Source: JAYWIG01 sp043789035 (GTDB lineage: Bacteria > Pseudomonadota > Gammaproteobacteria > Burkholderiales > Burkholderiaceae_E). Taken from it: a stretch of 52,512 bases of DNA. The DNA lies in assembly GCA_043789035.1 (NCBI GenBank), contig JAYWIG010000145.1:1-52512 (forward strand), read 5' to 3'. Under the pieces are notes generated by a model, which ran no database searches, was not told the DNA's origin, and saw only the letters and a program-made list of their open reading frames with translations. Positions 41,924 to 50,629 of this stretch are shown one piece after another. Both the position numbers and the translations under genes were made by a program. Within the stretch, counting starts at the first letter, position 1, and the number at the start of each line of letters is the position of its first letter.

Positions 41924-42696
41924 CCTTTCTTGTTTTTATTGATAAAACCAGCAACGCCGTCTTGAGCTTGATGATCCATCATGTTGCAAGCCATGCTTTG
42001 ACCCGCCAACTGATACGCCGCCTCAATACCCATTTCAAGTTGCTTGTAGAAAAGCGTTTTTCCAGTTCTCACGGAGGCTGGTGTTTTCGATAGTATTTGC
42101 CTAGCCAACGCCAAGGTTTTTTTTTCTAAATCAGAATCCGAAACGACCCTATTGATTAAGCCATTTTCGAGCGCTTCTTGTGCATTCATAAAGTCGCCAG
42201 TTATCAGCAATTCAAATGCCCGTTTGCGCGAGAAGTTGCGAGACAAAGCGACCGAAGGAGTCGAACAAAACAAACCTAAGTTAACGCCTGAAACCGCAAA
42301 CGTCGCCTGATCGCTAGCGACCGCCAGATCGCACATTGCGACCAATTGGCATCCTGCAGCTGTTGCAACCCCTTGAATCTGAGCAATGACCACTTGCGGC
42401 ATTTTCTGCAAAGTCATCATAAACTTGGTGCATTGAGTGAATAGCTTTTGGTAATAATCCAAACTAGGCCTGTTCATCATTTGCTTCAAATCATGCCCTG
42501 TACAAAAGGCATTGCCAGAGGCTGCGAGGATAACAACTCGAATGTCAGCATTTCTCGAAATTTCATCGAACTCCAACTGCAGTTCGCCGAGTAATTCTTC
42601 CGACAACGCGTTGTATTGCGCGGGTCGATTCAGCGTAAGGCGCATCAGACCTGGCTCGACTAAGCCAGTTACTAGTAAATTATTTGGTTTATCCAC
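41920..42696 (-). CDS. Enoyl-CoA hydratase/isomerase family protein
   Basis: Crotonase-fold protein of 258 residues. Typical features: LNRPAQYNALSEELL near 23-37, the oxyanion loop FCTGHDLKQM near 64-73, and a second oxyanion region in the VATAAGCQLVAMCDLAVAS segment near 110-128. In hydratases two Glu residues near 144 and 164 are catalytic; here the corresponding stretch (GVNLGLFCSTPSVALSR) lacks the first Glu, as in ECHDC3-like members, so hydratase activity is uncertain. Neighbours (MarR, ETF, acyl-CoA dehydrogenase) point to acyl-CoA metabolism. Confidence 0.9.
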   Translation of the reverse strand: MDKPNNLLVTGLVEPGLMRLTLNRPAQYNALSEELLGELQLEFDEISRNADIRVVILAASGNAFCTGHDLKQMMNRPSLDYYQKLFTQCTKFMMTLQKMPQVVIAQIQGVATAAGCQLVAMCDLAVASDQATFAVSGVNLGLFCSTPSVALSRNFSRKRAFELLITGDFMNAQEALENGLINRVVSDSDLEKKTLALARQILSKTPASVRTGKTLFYKQLEMGIEAAYQLAGQSMACNMMDHQAQDGVAGFINKNKKG

Positions 42697-42756
42697 TTGG
42701 CCCCACAGAGGTTATTGCTCAAATTAATAAGGTGCCAATCATGCCACAAACGCCTA

Positions 42757-42810
42757 CCGGCCATCGGCCGGCGAAGCATTCATGCAATTACGCAAAGCGT
42801 CGCTGCGTAA
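42757..42810. repeat. Two inverted repeats upstream of moxR
   Basis: CCGGCC-ATC-GGCCGG at 42757-42771, and TTACGCA 42788-42794 / TGCGTAA 42804-42810 with AGCG-T-CGCT (42796-42804) overlapping its loop and right arm. They fill the 135-bp gap between the divergent hydratase and moxR genes and could be a terminator, operator or REP-like remnant. No T tract follows. Confidence 0.45.
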
Positions 42811-42831
42811 CAGTCCTTTAAACTCTTGTCT

Positions 42832-43755
42832 ATGTTAGAAAATATTCAAGCCGTTGCGGCACAAATTCGCACAGTCGTTGTGGGCAAAGACCCGCAAATT
42901 CGCCTCGCTCTCACCTGTTTTTTGGCCAAAGGGCATCTTCTAATCGAAGATTTACCCGGCGTTGGCAAAACAACTCTAGCCAACGCACTGGCTATCAGTT
43001 TGGGGCTCGATTTCAAAAGGGTCCAGTTTACCAACGACTTGTTACCCTCAGACGTAATTGGTGTTTCAATTTTCGACCGAAACAATTCGCAATTTAATTT
43101 CATGCCGGGGCCGGTGTTTTCGCAAATGCTACTTGCAGACGAAATTAATAGAGCTTCGCCTAAATCCCAAAGTGCGTTGCTCGAAGCCATGGAAGAGCGC
43201 CAAGTTTCAGTTGATGGCATGGCGCGTAAACTACCCGAACCCTTCTTTGTCATCGCCACACAAAATCCACAAGATCAGATCGGCACATTCCCTCTGCCAG
43301 AATCACAACTTGACCGCTTCCTGATGTGTATCGAACTAGGCTACCCTGACCCAAAATCTGAACGCGCTTTGCTTGAAGGCAAAAATAGGCGCGATATGCT
43401 GACAGAGCTAGGCGCAAAGTTAAAGCCTCAAGATCTCATCAAAGCGCAGGCAGTCGTACAAACGATTAAATGCTCTACTGCGCTTCTTGATTACGTACAA
43501 GCCATTCTTACCTACTCGCGTCGTAGCGCAAACTTTGCAGAAGGCCTAAGCCCACGTTCGGGCCTTGGTTTGCTCTCTGCGGCAAAGGCATGGGCAATGT
43601 TGGATGGACGCAACCACGTGTTACCAGACGACATTCAAGCTGTCTTGGTGGCAGTTGCGGGTCATAGACTTAAACCCGCCAAAGGCGCGGCCACAACTCA
43701 TAGAGCACGCGCAGAACTGGTCGCGGAGATTGTTAAAGCGGTACCGATTCCTTGA
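42832..43755 (+). CDS. MoxR-family AAA+ ATPase
   Basis: Chaperone-like ATPase of 307 residues from ATG 42832. Walker A GVGKTTLA near 40-47, Walker B LLADEINRASP near 103-113, sensor 1 region ATQNP near 145, and a C-terminal lid with YSRRSANFAEGLSPRSGL. MoxR proteins act with DUF58 and other partners in enzyme maturation or envelope stress. No clear Shine-Dalgarno; TTG 42826 is an alternative start. First gene of the moxR-DUF58-tgpA-mltB operon. Confidence 0.95.
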   Translation: MLENIQAVAAQIRTVVVGKDPQIRLALTCFLAKGHLLIEDLPGVGKTTLANALAISLGLDFKRVQFTNDLLPSDVIGVSIFDRNNSQFNFMPGPVFSQMLLADEINRASPKSQSALLEAMEERQVSVDGMARKLPEPFFVIATQNPQDQIGTFPLPESQLDRFLMCIELGYPDPKSERALLEGKNRRDMLTELGAKLKPQDLIKAQAVVQTIKCSTALLDYVQAILTYSRRSANFAEGLSPRSGLGLLSAAKAWAMLDGRNHVLPDDIQAVLVAVAGHRLKPAKGAATTHRARAELVAEIVKAVPIP

Positions 43756-44720
43756 AACCGATTGCGTTCTGGGTGGATTCATTCGCCGATAAATTCATAC
43801 TACGAAACAAAAAATTTCGAGGCGATCATGAGCTTGTTCAAGGCAATATTTATATCTTGCCAACCAAACCAGGCTTGGCATTCGGTGTAGTTATCTTACT
43901 CATCCTCGTCGGCTCAATCAATTATTCGCTATCACTTGGTTACGCCCTTGCTTTCTTGCTTGCCGCGATCGGCGCAGTGAGCATGTTCCATACCTACCGT
44001 AACTTAGCCGGTTTGGTGCTTAGGCCAGGCCGTGCTGACCCTGTTTTTGCGGGTGATTTGGCGGAGTTCAACTTCATCGCGGTGAACAAAACAAAATCCA
44101 CAAGAAACAACATCTTGCTATGGGCTTATCCTATGCAAGCGGCGGTCATTCTAGATATCAACCCAAAAGTTGAGCAGGTGGTTTCCGTCGCGATTCACAT
44201 GCCAAAGCGAGGGCTCGTCGACATGCCGCGGCTAAAACTCTGGTCTGGCTTTCCATTCGGAATATGGAAGGCTTGGACCTATTGGCCCAACACCATGAAG
44301 GTGCTTGTCTACCCTAATGCGGAAAACCCCGAGGCGCCGTTGCCTGAAATCATGAGCGATGGTGGTGAAGGCACAGGGTTGGGAAGAGGCGAAGAAGACG
44401 TTGCTTCCATTCGCCCTTACACAGAGGGCGATTCGCCCAGGCGAATGGCGTGGAAAGCAATGGCGCGAACTGATAACCAAGTACTAACTAAAACTTTTGA
44501 AGGCGGGGATAGCGGCGAGCTGCGCCTAGATTGGCTGGCCATTTCCTCGAGTTTAAATACCGAAGCCAAGCTATCACGTTTAACGCGATGGGTAATTGAT
44601 GCTGACGCACTGGGCGCTCGCTACAGTTTGCGAATTCCTGGCTTTCATTCAGAGCTAGATTTCGGTGCTGCGCATAAGCAACAATGCCTAGAAGCGCTTG
44701 CTCTTTATAAGGCCAATTAA
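43752..44720 (+). CDS. DUF58 domain membrane protein
   Basis: Protein of 322 residues. Two membrane helices (about 42-60 and 62-80) anchor it; the cytoplasmic part contains the DUF58 signature IRPYTEGDSPRRMAWKAMAR near 217-236, and the domain resembles part of a von Willebrand A-like fold. The start is TTG 43752, overlapping the moxR stop (TTGA), so translation is coupled. It ends 2 nt before tgpA. Confidence 0.93.
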   Translation: MKPIAFWVDSFADKFILRNKKFRGDHELVQGNIYILPTKPGLAFGVVILLILVGSINYSLSLGYALAFLLAAIGAVSMFHTYRNLAGLVLRPGRADPVFAGDLAEFNFIAVNKTKSTRNNILLWAYPMQAAVILDINPKVEQVVSVAIHMPKRGLVDMPRLKLWSGFPFGIWKAWTYWPNTMKVLVYPNAENPEAPLPEIMSDGGEGTGLGRGEEDVASIRPYTEGDSPRRMAWKAMARTDNQVLTKTFEGGDSGELRLDWLAISSSLNTEAKLSRLTRWVIDADALGARYSLRIPGFHSELDFGAAHKQQCLEALALYKAN

Positions 44721-44722
44721 CC

Positions 44723-46750
44723 ATGAGCGCAAACCTGCGGTACTCATTTAAGGTGTTGGGTGGCCGGCTAGGGGCCGAATGGGAAAAAGACCGCCGAGAT
44801 ACTCTTTTCCTCATGTTGGGTGCTTTTCTTTCAGTGCTGCCTCATATTTTCCATCTGCCAGCTTGGGTCAGCATCGTATTTTTGGTGTTGTATTCCTGGC
44901 GCCTTGGATTGGTGTTATCAGGTCGCTGGTTACCGAGAGACTCCGTACGCTGGGCTGCTGCCTTAGGGTGCATCTTGGCGGTTTACGTACAATACAAAAC
45001 GCTGCTTGGGCGCGATTCTGGCGTGGCTTTACTAGTCCTTTTCCTCGGACTAAAACTTATGGAAATGAAGGCAAAACGCGATCTATTTGTCGTAATTTTC
45101 TTGAGTTTCTTTATTCTCGTCACAAGCTTTTTCTATTCGCAGTCAATATGGGCTGCAATCATGGCAATTGCAGCGGTTTGGGCCTTATTAGCCGCAATGC
45201 TCACAATGCACTACGGAACTAACGAACTACCGGTTGCACATCGTTTTAAAAGCGTTGGCCTGCTAATGCTCCAAGCAGCACCATTGGCTGCAGCTTTGTT
45301 TTTCCTTTTTCCACGCATTCAACAACCTCTATGGGGGCTTCCATCGGACGCTCATTCAGGCCGCACTGGAATGAGCGAAAAAATGTCACCTGGCTCGATA
45401 AGTTCATTGTCTGCATCGCAAGAAGTCGCATTCCGGGTGAAGTTTAACAATACAACACCTGAAACCGCTCAAATGTATTGGCGCGGGCCAGTCCTAGGGG
45501 AGTTCGACGGCAAAAACTGGCAGCCTTTGCAAAGAAGCCTTACGCCCAGAACCCCGCCTAGTATTGCGCCTGGTACTGCGTTAAATAGTCGTTCGGTGAT
45601 TGATTACACGATGACTTTGGAACCGCACAATCAACGCTGGCTTTTTGCACTTGATTTGCCAACGGAAATTAGCAACGTGGCGCTCAAGGAAATTGATGCA
45701 AAGCTAAACCCCGACGCAATTTTGGAAAGCAAAGAAGCAATAGTGAAACGCTTTCGCTATCAAGCAACAGCGAATTTAAACTATACCTTCGGTGCAGATG
45801 ACGCTCCGCTAAGTCGCCAAAACTGGCTTGATTTACCGCCTAGCTATAATCCAAAAACTCTAGAACTAGCCGCTCAATGGCAGCGAGAAACACCGGACCC
45901 TGAGACTCTGGTGAAGCGAACATTGGCTCTCTTTAATCAAGAAATGTTCTATTACACCTTCAAGCCTCCATTGCTTGGTCGCAATAGTGTTGATGACTTT
46001 CTATTTACTACACGCTCGGGCTTTTGCGAGCACTATGCCAGCGCTTTTGTCGTGCTAATGCGAGCGCTCGACATTCCTGCTCGAGTTGTAACGGGCTATC
46101 AAGGCGCGGAAAAAAATCCAGTCGATGATTACTGGGTTGTTAAGCAAGCTGATGCACATGCGTGGGCCGAGATATGGATTAATAAAAAAGGTTGGGTGCG
46201 AGTCGATCCTACTTCTGCGATTGCGCCAGAACGCATTGCAAAAGGCACACAGGGTGCGCGCTTTGCAGACCTTAAACCTGAAAAGGAGAAAAAATCTGGC
46301 TGGGTTGAAAAAATCAGGCATAAGGCAGATGCGGTGACGAACTCATGGAATCAATGGGTGTTGAACTACGATAGAAACAGCCAGAAAAAACTATTCGAAA
46401 TGCTCGGCTTTAATTTCGATGAGTGGCTAGAAATTGCTGGATTGTTCGCAGGCATCTTGGGGATATTGATCGGAATTGCTGCGCTCATCACATTACGGCC
46501 ACAGCTTCCTAAAGACCCTATTGAGCGGGTATGGAAAACCTTAAGTGATCGCTTAGAAACTAGAGGCTTACAACGCCTGCCTAGTGAGACATCGCAGCAA
46601 TGGTTAGTGCGTGTAAGGCCAGAGCTCACATTGAACGAGAGAGTTCGATTTGAGCTAATTTGTAAACGATACAACTTGCTTCGTTACGAATCCAATGAGG
46701 TGAAAAGTAAAGACGTGAGACACTTACGGGCCCTAGTAAAGCAGTTTTAA
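44723..46750 (+). CDS. TgpA-like membrane transglutaminase-domain protein (DUF3488)
   Basis: Protein of 675 residues. The N-terminal ~200 residues hold about six membrane helices (DUF3488/TgpA N-domain). A periplasmic transglutaminase core follows with the catalytic triad visible: Cys in SGFCEHYAS near 433, His in ADAHAWAE near 475, Asp in RVDPT near 493. A late helix (about 572-592) and a short cytoplasmic DUF4129-like tail end the protein. Pseudomonas TgpA is essential and periplasmic; the substrate is unknown. The pairing with moxR and DUF58 is classical. Confidence 0.95.
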   Translation: MSANLRYSFKVLGGRLGAEWEKDRRDTLFLMLGAFLSVLPHIFHLPAWVSIVFLVLYSWRLGLVLSGRWLPRDSVRWAAALGCILAVYVQYKTLLGRDSGVALLVLFLGLKLMEMKAKRDLFVVIFLSFFILVTSFFYSQSIWAAIMAIAAVWALLAAMLTMHYGTNELPVAHRFKSVGLLMLQAAPLAAALFFLFPRIQQPLWGLPSDAHSGRTGMSEKMSPGSISSLSASQEVAFRVKFNNTTPETAQMYWRGPVLGEFDGKNWQPLQRSLTPRTPPSIAPGTALNSRSVIDYTMTLEPHNQRWLFALDLPTEISNVALKEIDAKLNPDAILESKEAIVKRFRYQATANLNYTFGADDAPLSRQNWLDLPPSYNPKTLELAAQWQRETPDPETLVKRTLALFNQEMFYYTFKPPLLGRNSVDDFLFTTRSGFCEHYASAFVVLMRALDIPARVVTGYQGAEKNPVDDYWVVKQADAHAWAEIWINKKGWVRVDPTSAIAPERIAKGTQGARFADLKPEKEKKSGWVEKIRHKADAVTNSWNQWVLNYDRNSQKKLFEMLGFNFDEWLEIAGLFAGILGILIGIAALITLRPQLPKDPIERVWKTLSDRLETRGLQRLPSETSQQWLVRVRPELTLNERVRFELICKRYNLLRYESNEVKSKDVRHLRALVKQF

Positions 46751-46764
46751 GCGCCAAGTTCTTC

Positions 46765-47808
46765 ATGAATCGATTTCTTCCCTCTGCAATTGCAAGCCTA
46801 TTATTTCTGTTTGGTCAGCAAGTCATTGCCGCAAAACCCACCAAGCAAGCCCTCGTTCAGCGCACCTATGCTGATCGAGCCGATGTAGATGTCTTCATCA
46901 ACGAAATGGTAGAAAAACACCAGTTTATTGCGGATGAATTAAAGACACTTTTTAGCAAAGCACATTATTTAGATTACGTACCAAGACTAATGAACCCTGC
47001 CCCACCGGGATTTAAACGCTCATGGGCAGTTTACAGAGCGCGCTTTACTGACCCTCTTCGTGTTCGAGAAGGTATTAAGTTTTGGAACACACACGCTAAA
47101 ACTGTGAAAGAAGCTTCTGAGAGGTACGGTGTACCGGAAGAAATCATCATCGGCATCATCGGGGTTGAAACCATCTACGGGCGCATAACTGGCGATGTAC
47201 GTGTGATCGATGCGCTCTCCACATTGACGTTTGATTATCCGCGTCGCGCCGAATACTTTCGTGGTGAATTAGAAAATTATCTGTTATTTGCTCGCGAAAA
47301 TAAATTCGATTTGTTTGAAGTACGCGGCTCATTTGCTGGAGCCATCGGCATCCCGCAATTTATGCCCGGCAGCATTCGCCGCTACGCAACTGATTTCAAC
47401 GGAGATGGTGTTATTGATCTGCGTAACAGCCCAGAAGATGCTATTGGTAGTGTTGCAAAGTTTCTCGCCGACCACGGCTGGGAGCGCGGCGCACCAACGC
47501 ACTACGCGGCATCTTTACTTAAACAAGAAGATCAAAACCAATCGGCAGAAATCGCTAATTTAATTGCTGCTGGTTTAACGCCAAAGTTTACGAAATCAGA
47601 GATTGAGAATGCTGGTATGAGTTCTGCATCGTCGCCATCGGGCGACAGGAAATATGCGCTCATCGATCTTCCAAATGGGGATAACCCAACCAGCTATTAT
47701 CTTGGACCACAAAACTTCTTTGTCATTACTCGCTACAACCGCTCTAGCTTTTATGCTATGGCTGTCATTGAGTTAGGACAAGTGATTAAAGCCGCTAGCG
47801 GGCGTTAA
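46765..47808 (+). CDS. mltB: Lytic murein transglycosylase B
   Basis: Cleaves the MurNAc-GlcNAc bond of peptidoglycan, forming 1,6-anhydro ends. It is 347 residues. The catalytic Glu is residue 135 in GIIGVETIYGR; the family signatures SFAGAIGIPQFMPGSIRRYA near 190-209 and DGVIDL are present. It has a signal peptide (cleavage near IAA, residue 23) but no lipobox cysteine, unlike E. coli MltB, so it should be a soluble periplasmic enzyme. It lies 14 nt after tgpA, which suggests that the operon acts on the cell wall. Confidence 0.95.
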   Translation: MNRFLPSAIASLLFLFGQQVIAAKPTKQALVQRTYADRADVDVFINEMVEKHQFIADELKTLFSKAHYLDYVPRLMNPAPPGFKRSWAVYRARFTDPLRVREGIKFWNTHAKTVKEASERYGVPEEIIIGIIGVETIYGRITGDVRVIDALSTLTFDYPRRAEYFRGELENYLLFARENKFDLFEVRGSFAGAIGIPQFMPGSIRRYATDFNGDGVIDLRNSPEDAIGSVAKFLADHGWERGAPTHYAASLLKQEDQNQSAEIANLIAAGLTPKFTKSEIENAGMSSASSPSGDRKYALIDLPNGDNPTSYYLGPQNFFVITRYNRSSFYAMAVIELGQVIKAASGR

Positions 47809-47868
47809 AAACAAGTCAAGCTGCTAGGCTCAACACCGTTGTCCCAACCCCATCGGGTGTGGCTTGAA

Positions 47869-48741
47869 TTAAGCCCCTTTCACATCGACAGGACGTTTCA
47901 CCAACGCATTTGCAATACCTGTGAGCACAATCATCATCATACCCATGAGTGCCCAAAAATCTGGGAACGTACCAAACACAAACCAACCAAAAGTAAGCGC
48001 TCCCACAATTTGTAAATATACAAAAGGCGCTAAGCGACTGGCGGGTGCGCGCTCGAAAGCGTGAACCATCAACAAGTGTCCTGCTGCGCCAATAAGACCC
48101 ATTGCAAAAAATAAGAATACGTCGAAAAAAGACTTCGGCCAGGTTCCGTACCAAGGTAGTGTAAGACTGACAAGCACAGTACCAACGAACGCTCCCATGA
48201 ACAAAGTTGAAATATTATTATCAACTTGCGCGACGATGCGAGTCGTTAATTGGTAGCAAGCGAAGCAGCCTGCCGAAGCAAGCGCTAAGAAAGTTGCTGG
48301 AGTAAATACCGATGTGCCCGGTTTTACCACCAAGAGTACACCAGAGAAACTTAGAATTAACACCCACCAAGTTTGCTTAGGCAATGGTTCGCTTAAGAAT
48401 TTGACCGCAGCAAAAGTTACCAAGATCGGTGCAAGTAGCGCGACCGATTGCGCATCAGCGATTGGCATTACCGATAACGCAGAAAAGAAAAACATCGTCG
48501 AACCAATTAAACTCAAGCCCCGCAAAAACTGCACCTTAGGCCGTTTGGTTTCAAACAACTTCATACGCCATTTGGGCGCGAAGAAAATCAACATTAAAAA
48601 ACAATGGGCGCTATACCTTGCCCACACCACAAATGGCACTGGGTAGGTTTTAGTAAGGTGCTTGGCAATCGTATCGAGCACGGTGAAAGACAATACCGCA
48701 GTGACCATCAGCAAGATGGCGCGTAGTTGAGATTCGTGCAT
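47869..48741 (-). CDS. EamA-family (DMT) transporter
   Basis: Inner-membrane permease of 290 residues with about ten hydrophobic segments in two EamA repeats (about 5-135 and 150-285). Substrates in this superfamily include amino acids and metabolites. It starts 9 nt after cysM on the same strand, so export or import of cysteine-pathway metabolites is a reasonable guess but not shown. No terminator is obvious in the 60-bp gap to convergent mltB. Confidence 0.88.
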   Translation of the reverse strand: MHESQLRAILLMVTAVLSFTVLDTIAKHLTKTYPVPFVVWARYSAHCFLMLIFFAPKWRMKLFETKRPKVQFLRGLSLIGSTMFFFSALSVMPIADAQSVALLAPILVTFAAVKFLSEPLPKQTWWVLILSFSGVLLVVKPGTSVFTPATFLALASAGCFACYQLTTRIVAQVDNNISTLFMGAFVGTVLVSLTLPWYGTWPKSFFDVFLFFAMGLIGAAGHLLMVHAFERAPASRLAPFVYLQIVGALTFGWFVFGTFPDFWALMGMMMIVLTGIANALVKRPVDVKGA

Positions 48742-48750
48742 TAAATAAAT

Positions 48751-49659
48751 CTAGCCGGGAAAAATACCGGTCGACAGGTATCGATCACCACGGTCACAAA
48801 CAATGAACACAATGGTTGCATTCTCAACTTGCTCGGCAATTCGCAATGCAATGCAGCAAGCACCAGCCGCTGAAACGCCACAAAAAATACCTTCTTCAAC
48901 GGCCATACGACGCACCATGTTTTCGGCATCTATTTGGCTTACATGCTCGATCATATCTACCATTGCATGCTGATAAATCGATGGCAAATACTCGGTGGGC
49001 CATTTACGGATACCTGGAATTGAGGAGCCTTCGCTGGGTTGTGCACCAATAATTTGAATCGTCTGCCGCTTTCCTTTTAAGTATCGAGATACGCCGGTAA
49101 TCGTTCCAGTGGTACCCATGGCCGACACAAAGTGAGTGACCGCACCATCGGTATCCGTCCATATTTCAGGGCCTGTCGATTCATAGTGCGCAGCCCAATT
49201 ATCGTTGTTCGAAAATTGGTCAAGCACTTTACCTTCGCCTCTTGCCTGCATCGCTGCGGCTAGGTCACGAGCGCCTTCCATGCCCTGCTCTTTAGTTACC
49301 AACACCAACTCAGCGCCATAGGCTTTCATAGATTGCCTGCGTTCTATTGATAAGTTGTCCGGCATGATGAGCAACATGCGATAGCCTTTAATCGCTGCGG
49401 CCATTGCCAATGCAATGCCGGTATTGCCCGAGGTCGCTTCGATCAAGGTATCTCCTGGCTTGATTTCGCCACGCAGCTCGGCGCGCGCAATCATTGCCAT
49501 GGCCGGCCTGTCTTTCACCGAACCTGCGGGGTTGTCGCCTTCGAGTTTGCCGAGAATAACGTTGCCTTTGTTGGCACCAAATATTCCGGGTAGGCGTTGT
49601 AATCGTACGAGCGGCGTTTTGCCAATCGTGTCTTCAATCGTTGGGTATTGCTTTTCCAT
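48751..49659 (-). CDS. cysM: Cysteine synthase B (CysM)
   Basis: PLP enzyme that makes cysteine (or S-sulfocysteine) from O-acetylserine. It is 302 residues. The PLP lysine is Lys49 in NPAGSVKDRP; the substrate loop TSGNTG is near 76-81 and the phosphate-binding loop GTTGT near 182. The length and N-terminus YPTIEDTIGKTPLV match the CysM type rather than CysK. Its start lies 26 nt inside the 3' end of oxyR, on the same strand. Confidence 0.95.
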   Translation of the reverse strand: MEKQYPTIEDTIGKTPLVRLQRLPGIFGANKGNVILGKLEGDNPAGSVKDRPAMAMIARAELRGEIKPGDTLIEATSGNTGIALAMAAAIKGYRMLLIMPDNLSIERRQSMKAYGAELVLVTKEQGMEGARDLAAAMQARGEGKVLDQFSNNDNWAAHYESTGPEIWTDTDGAVTHFVSAMGTTGTITGVSRYLKGKRQTIQIIGAQPSEGSSIPGIRKWPTEYLPSIYQHAMVDMIEHVSQIDAENMVRRMAVEEGIFCGVSAAGACCIALRIAEQVENATIVFIVCDRGDRYLSTGIFPG

Positions 49660-50596
49660 GGACCTTTAAACCGTCTAGCGCACCAGTGCTAGCCAAGGCC
49701 ATCACACAATCACGCACTGCTTTTATTGCTTGAATTCGGGTAAAACTTTTGCGCCACACTAAAGACACACGGCGTTTAGGTATCGGCGTATCGAAAGGCA
49801 CGAGCGATACCAAGCGCTTTTTATTTTCATCTGCCCCCCTAGCTAGCCACGGCAGTACCGTGACCCCAATGCCTGAGGCCACCATATGACGAATGGTTTC
49901 GAGTGAAGAACCTTCAACGCTTTTTTGCATCTCGCCTTGATGTACACCAGCAGAAAATCGCGAGTATTCCGGACAAACTTCAAGCACGTTGTCGCGAAAG
50001 CAATGGCCCGTACCCAAGAGCAGCATGTTTTCATCCTTTAGCTCGCTTGAAGCAATTGACTTACGCTCTGCCCAAGGATGTTTGGCAGGCACCGCAACAA
50101 TGAAAGGTTCGTCGTACAAACCCCAAGTCGTTAAACCAGAATCACTAAACGGTTCTGCCAAAATTGCTACGTCGATAGAACCTTGCCGCAATTGCTCGAG
50201 CAGTTTTACAGTGAAACTTTCTTGCAAGATCAGCGGCATTTGCGGCACGTCTTGAATAACTTGGCGAACAAGTTCAGGTAGCAAATAGGGGCCGATGGTA
50301 TAAATCACACCTAAACGAAGTGGCCCAGCTAAAGGGTCTTTGCCTTGCTTGGCAATTTCTTTAATTAGGTTACTTTGCTCCATCACGCGCTGCGCTTGCT
50401 CGACGATTTGAGCCCCAAGTGTAGTAACGCTTACCTCGGTGCTACCCCGTTCGAATATTTGCACGCCTAACTCGTCCTCAAGCTTCTTGATGGCGACAGA
50501 CAATGTGGGTTGGCTAACAAAACAAGCTTCTGAGGCGCGCCCAAAGTGCTTTTCACGGGCCACGGCAATGATGTAACGCAGTTCGGTTAAAGTCAT
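49634..50596 (-). CDS. oxyR: Hydrogen peroxide-sensing LysR-type regulator OxyR
   Basis: LysR-type activator of peroxide defence genes. It is 320 residues from ATG 50596 (MTLTELRYIIAVAREKHFGRA, canonical); an in-frame extension to 50644 is rejected because it crosses the dgoK start. The redox pair falls at Cys199 and Cys208 (GHCFRDNVLEVC), the same numbers as in E. coli OxyR. N-terminal HTH about 18-37. It overlaps cysM by 26 nt, so the two are probably cotranscribed, and is divergent from dgoK. Confidence 0.96.
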   Translation of the reverse strand: MTLTELRYIIAVAREKHFGRASEACFVSQPTLSVAIKKLEDELGVQIFERGSTEVSVTTLGAQIVEQAQRVMEQSNLIKEIAKQGKDPLAGPLRLGVIYTIGPYLLPELVRQVIQDVPQMPLILQESFTVKLLEQLRQGSIDVAILAEPFSDSGLTTWGLYDEPFIVAVPAKHPWAERKSIASSELKDENMLLLGTGHCFRDNVLEVCPEYSRFSAGVHQGEMQKSVEGSSLETIRHMVASGIGVTVLPWLARGADENKKRLVSLVPFDTPIPKRRVSLVWRKSFTRIQAIKAVRDCVMALASTGALDGLKVHGKAIPND

Positions 50597-50610
50597 AGCG
50601 CTATGATAAC

Positions 50611-50619
50611 TGGTATAAA
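50611..50619 (+). promoter_or_regulatory. Extended -10 promoter of dgoK
   Basis: TGGTATAAA: TG at 50611-50612, one base, TATAAA at 50614-50619. The start would fall near 50626, only about 4 nt before ATG 50630, implying a nearly leaderless mRNA. It lies in the 33-bp gap to the oxyR ATG. Confidence 0.5.
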
Positions 50620-50629
50620 AAGCACAACT

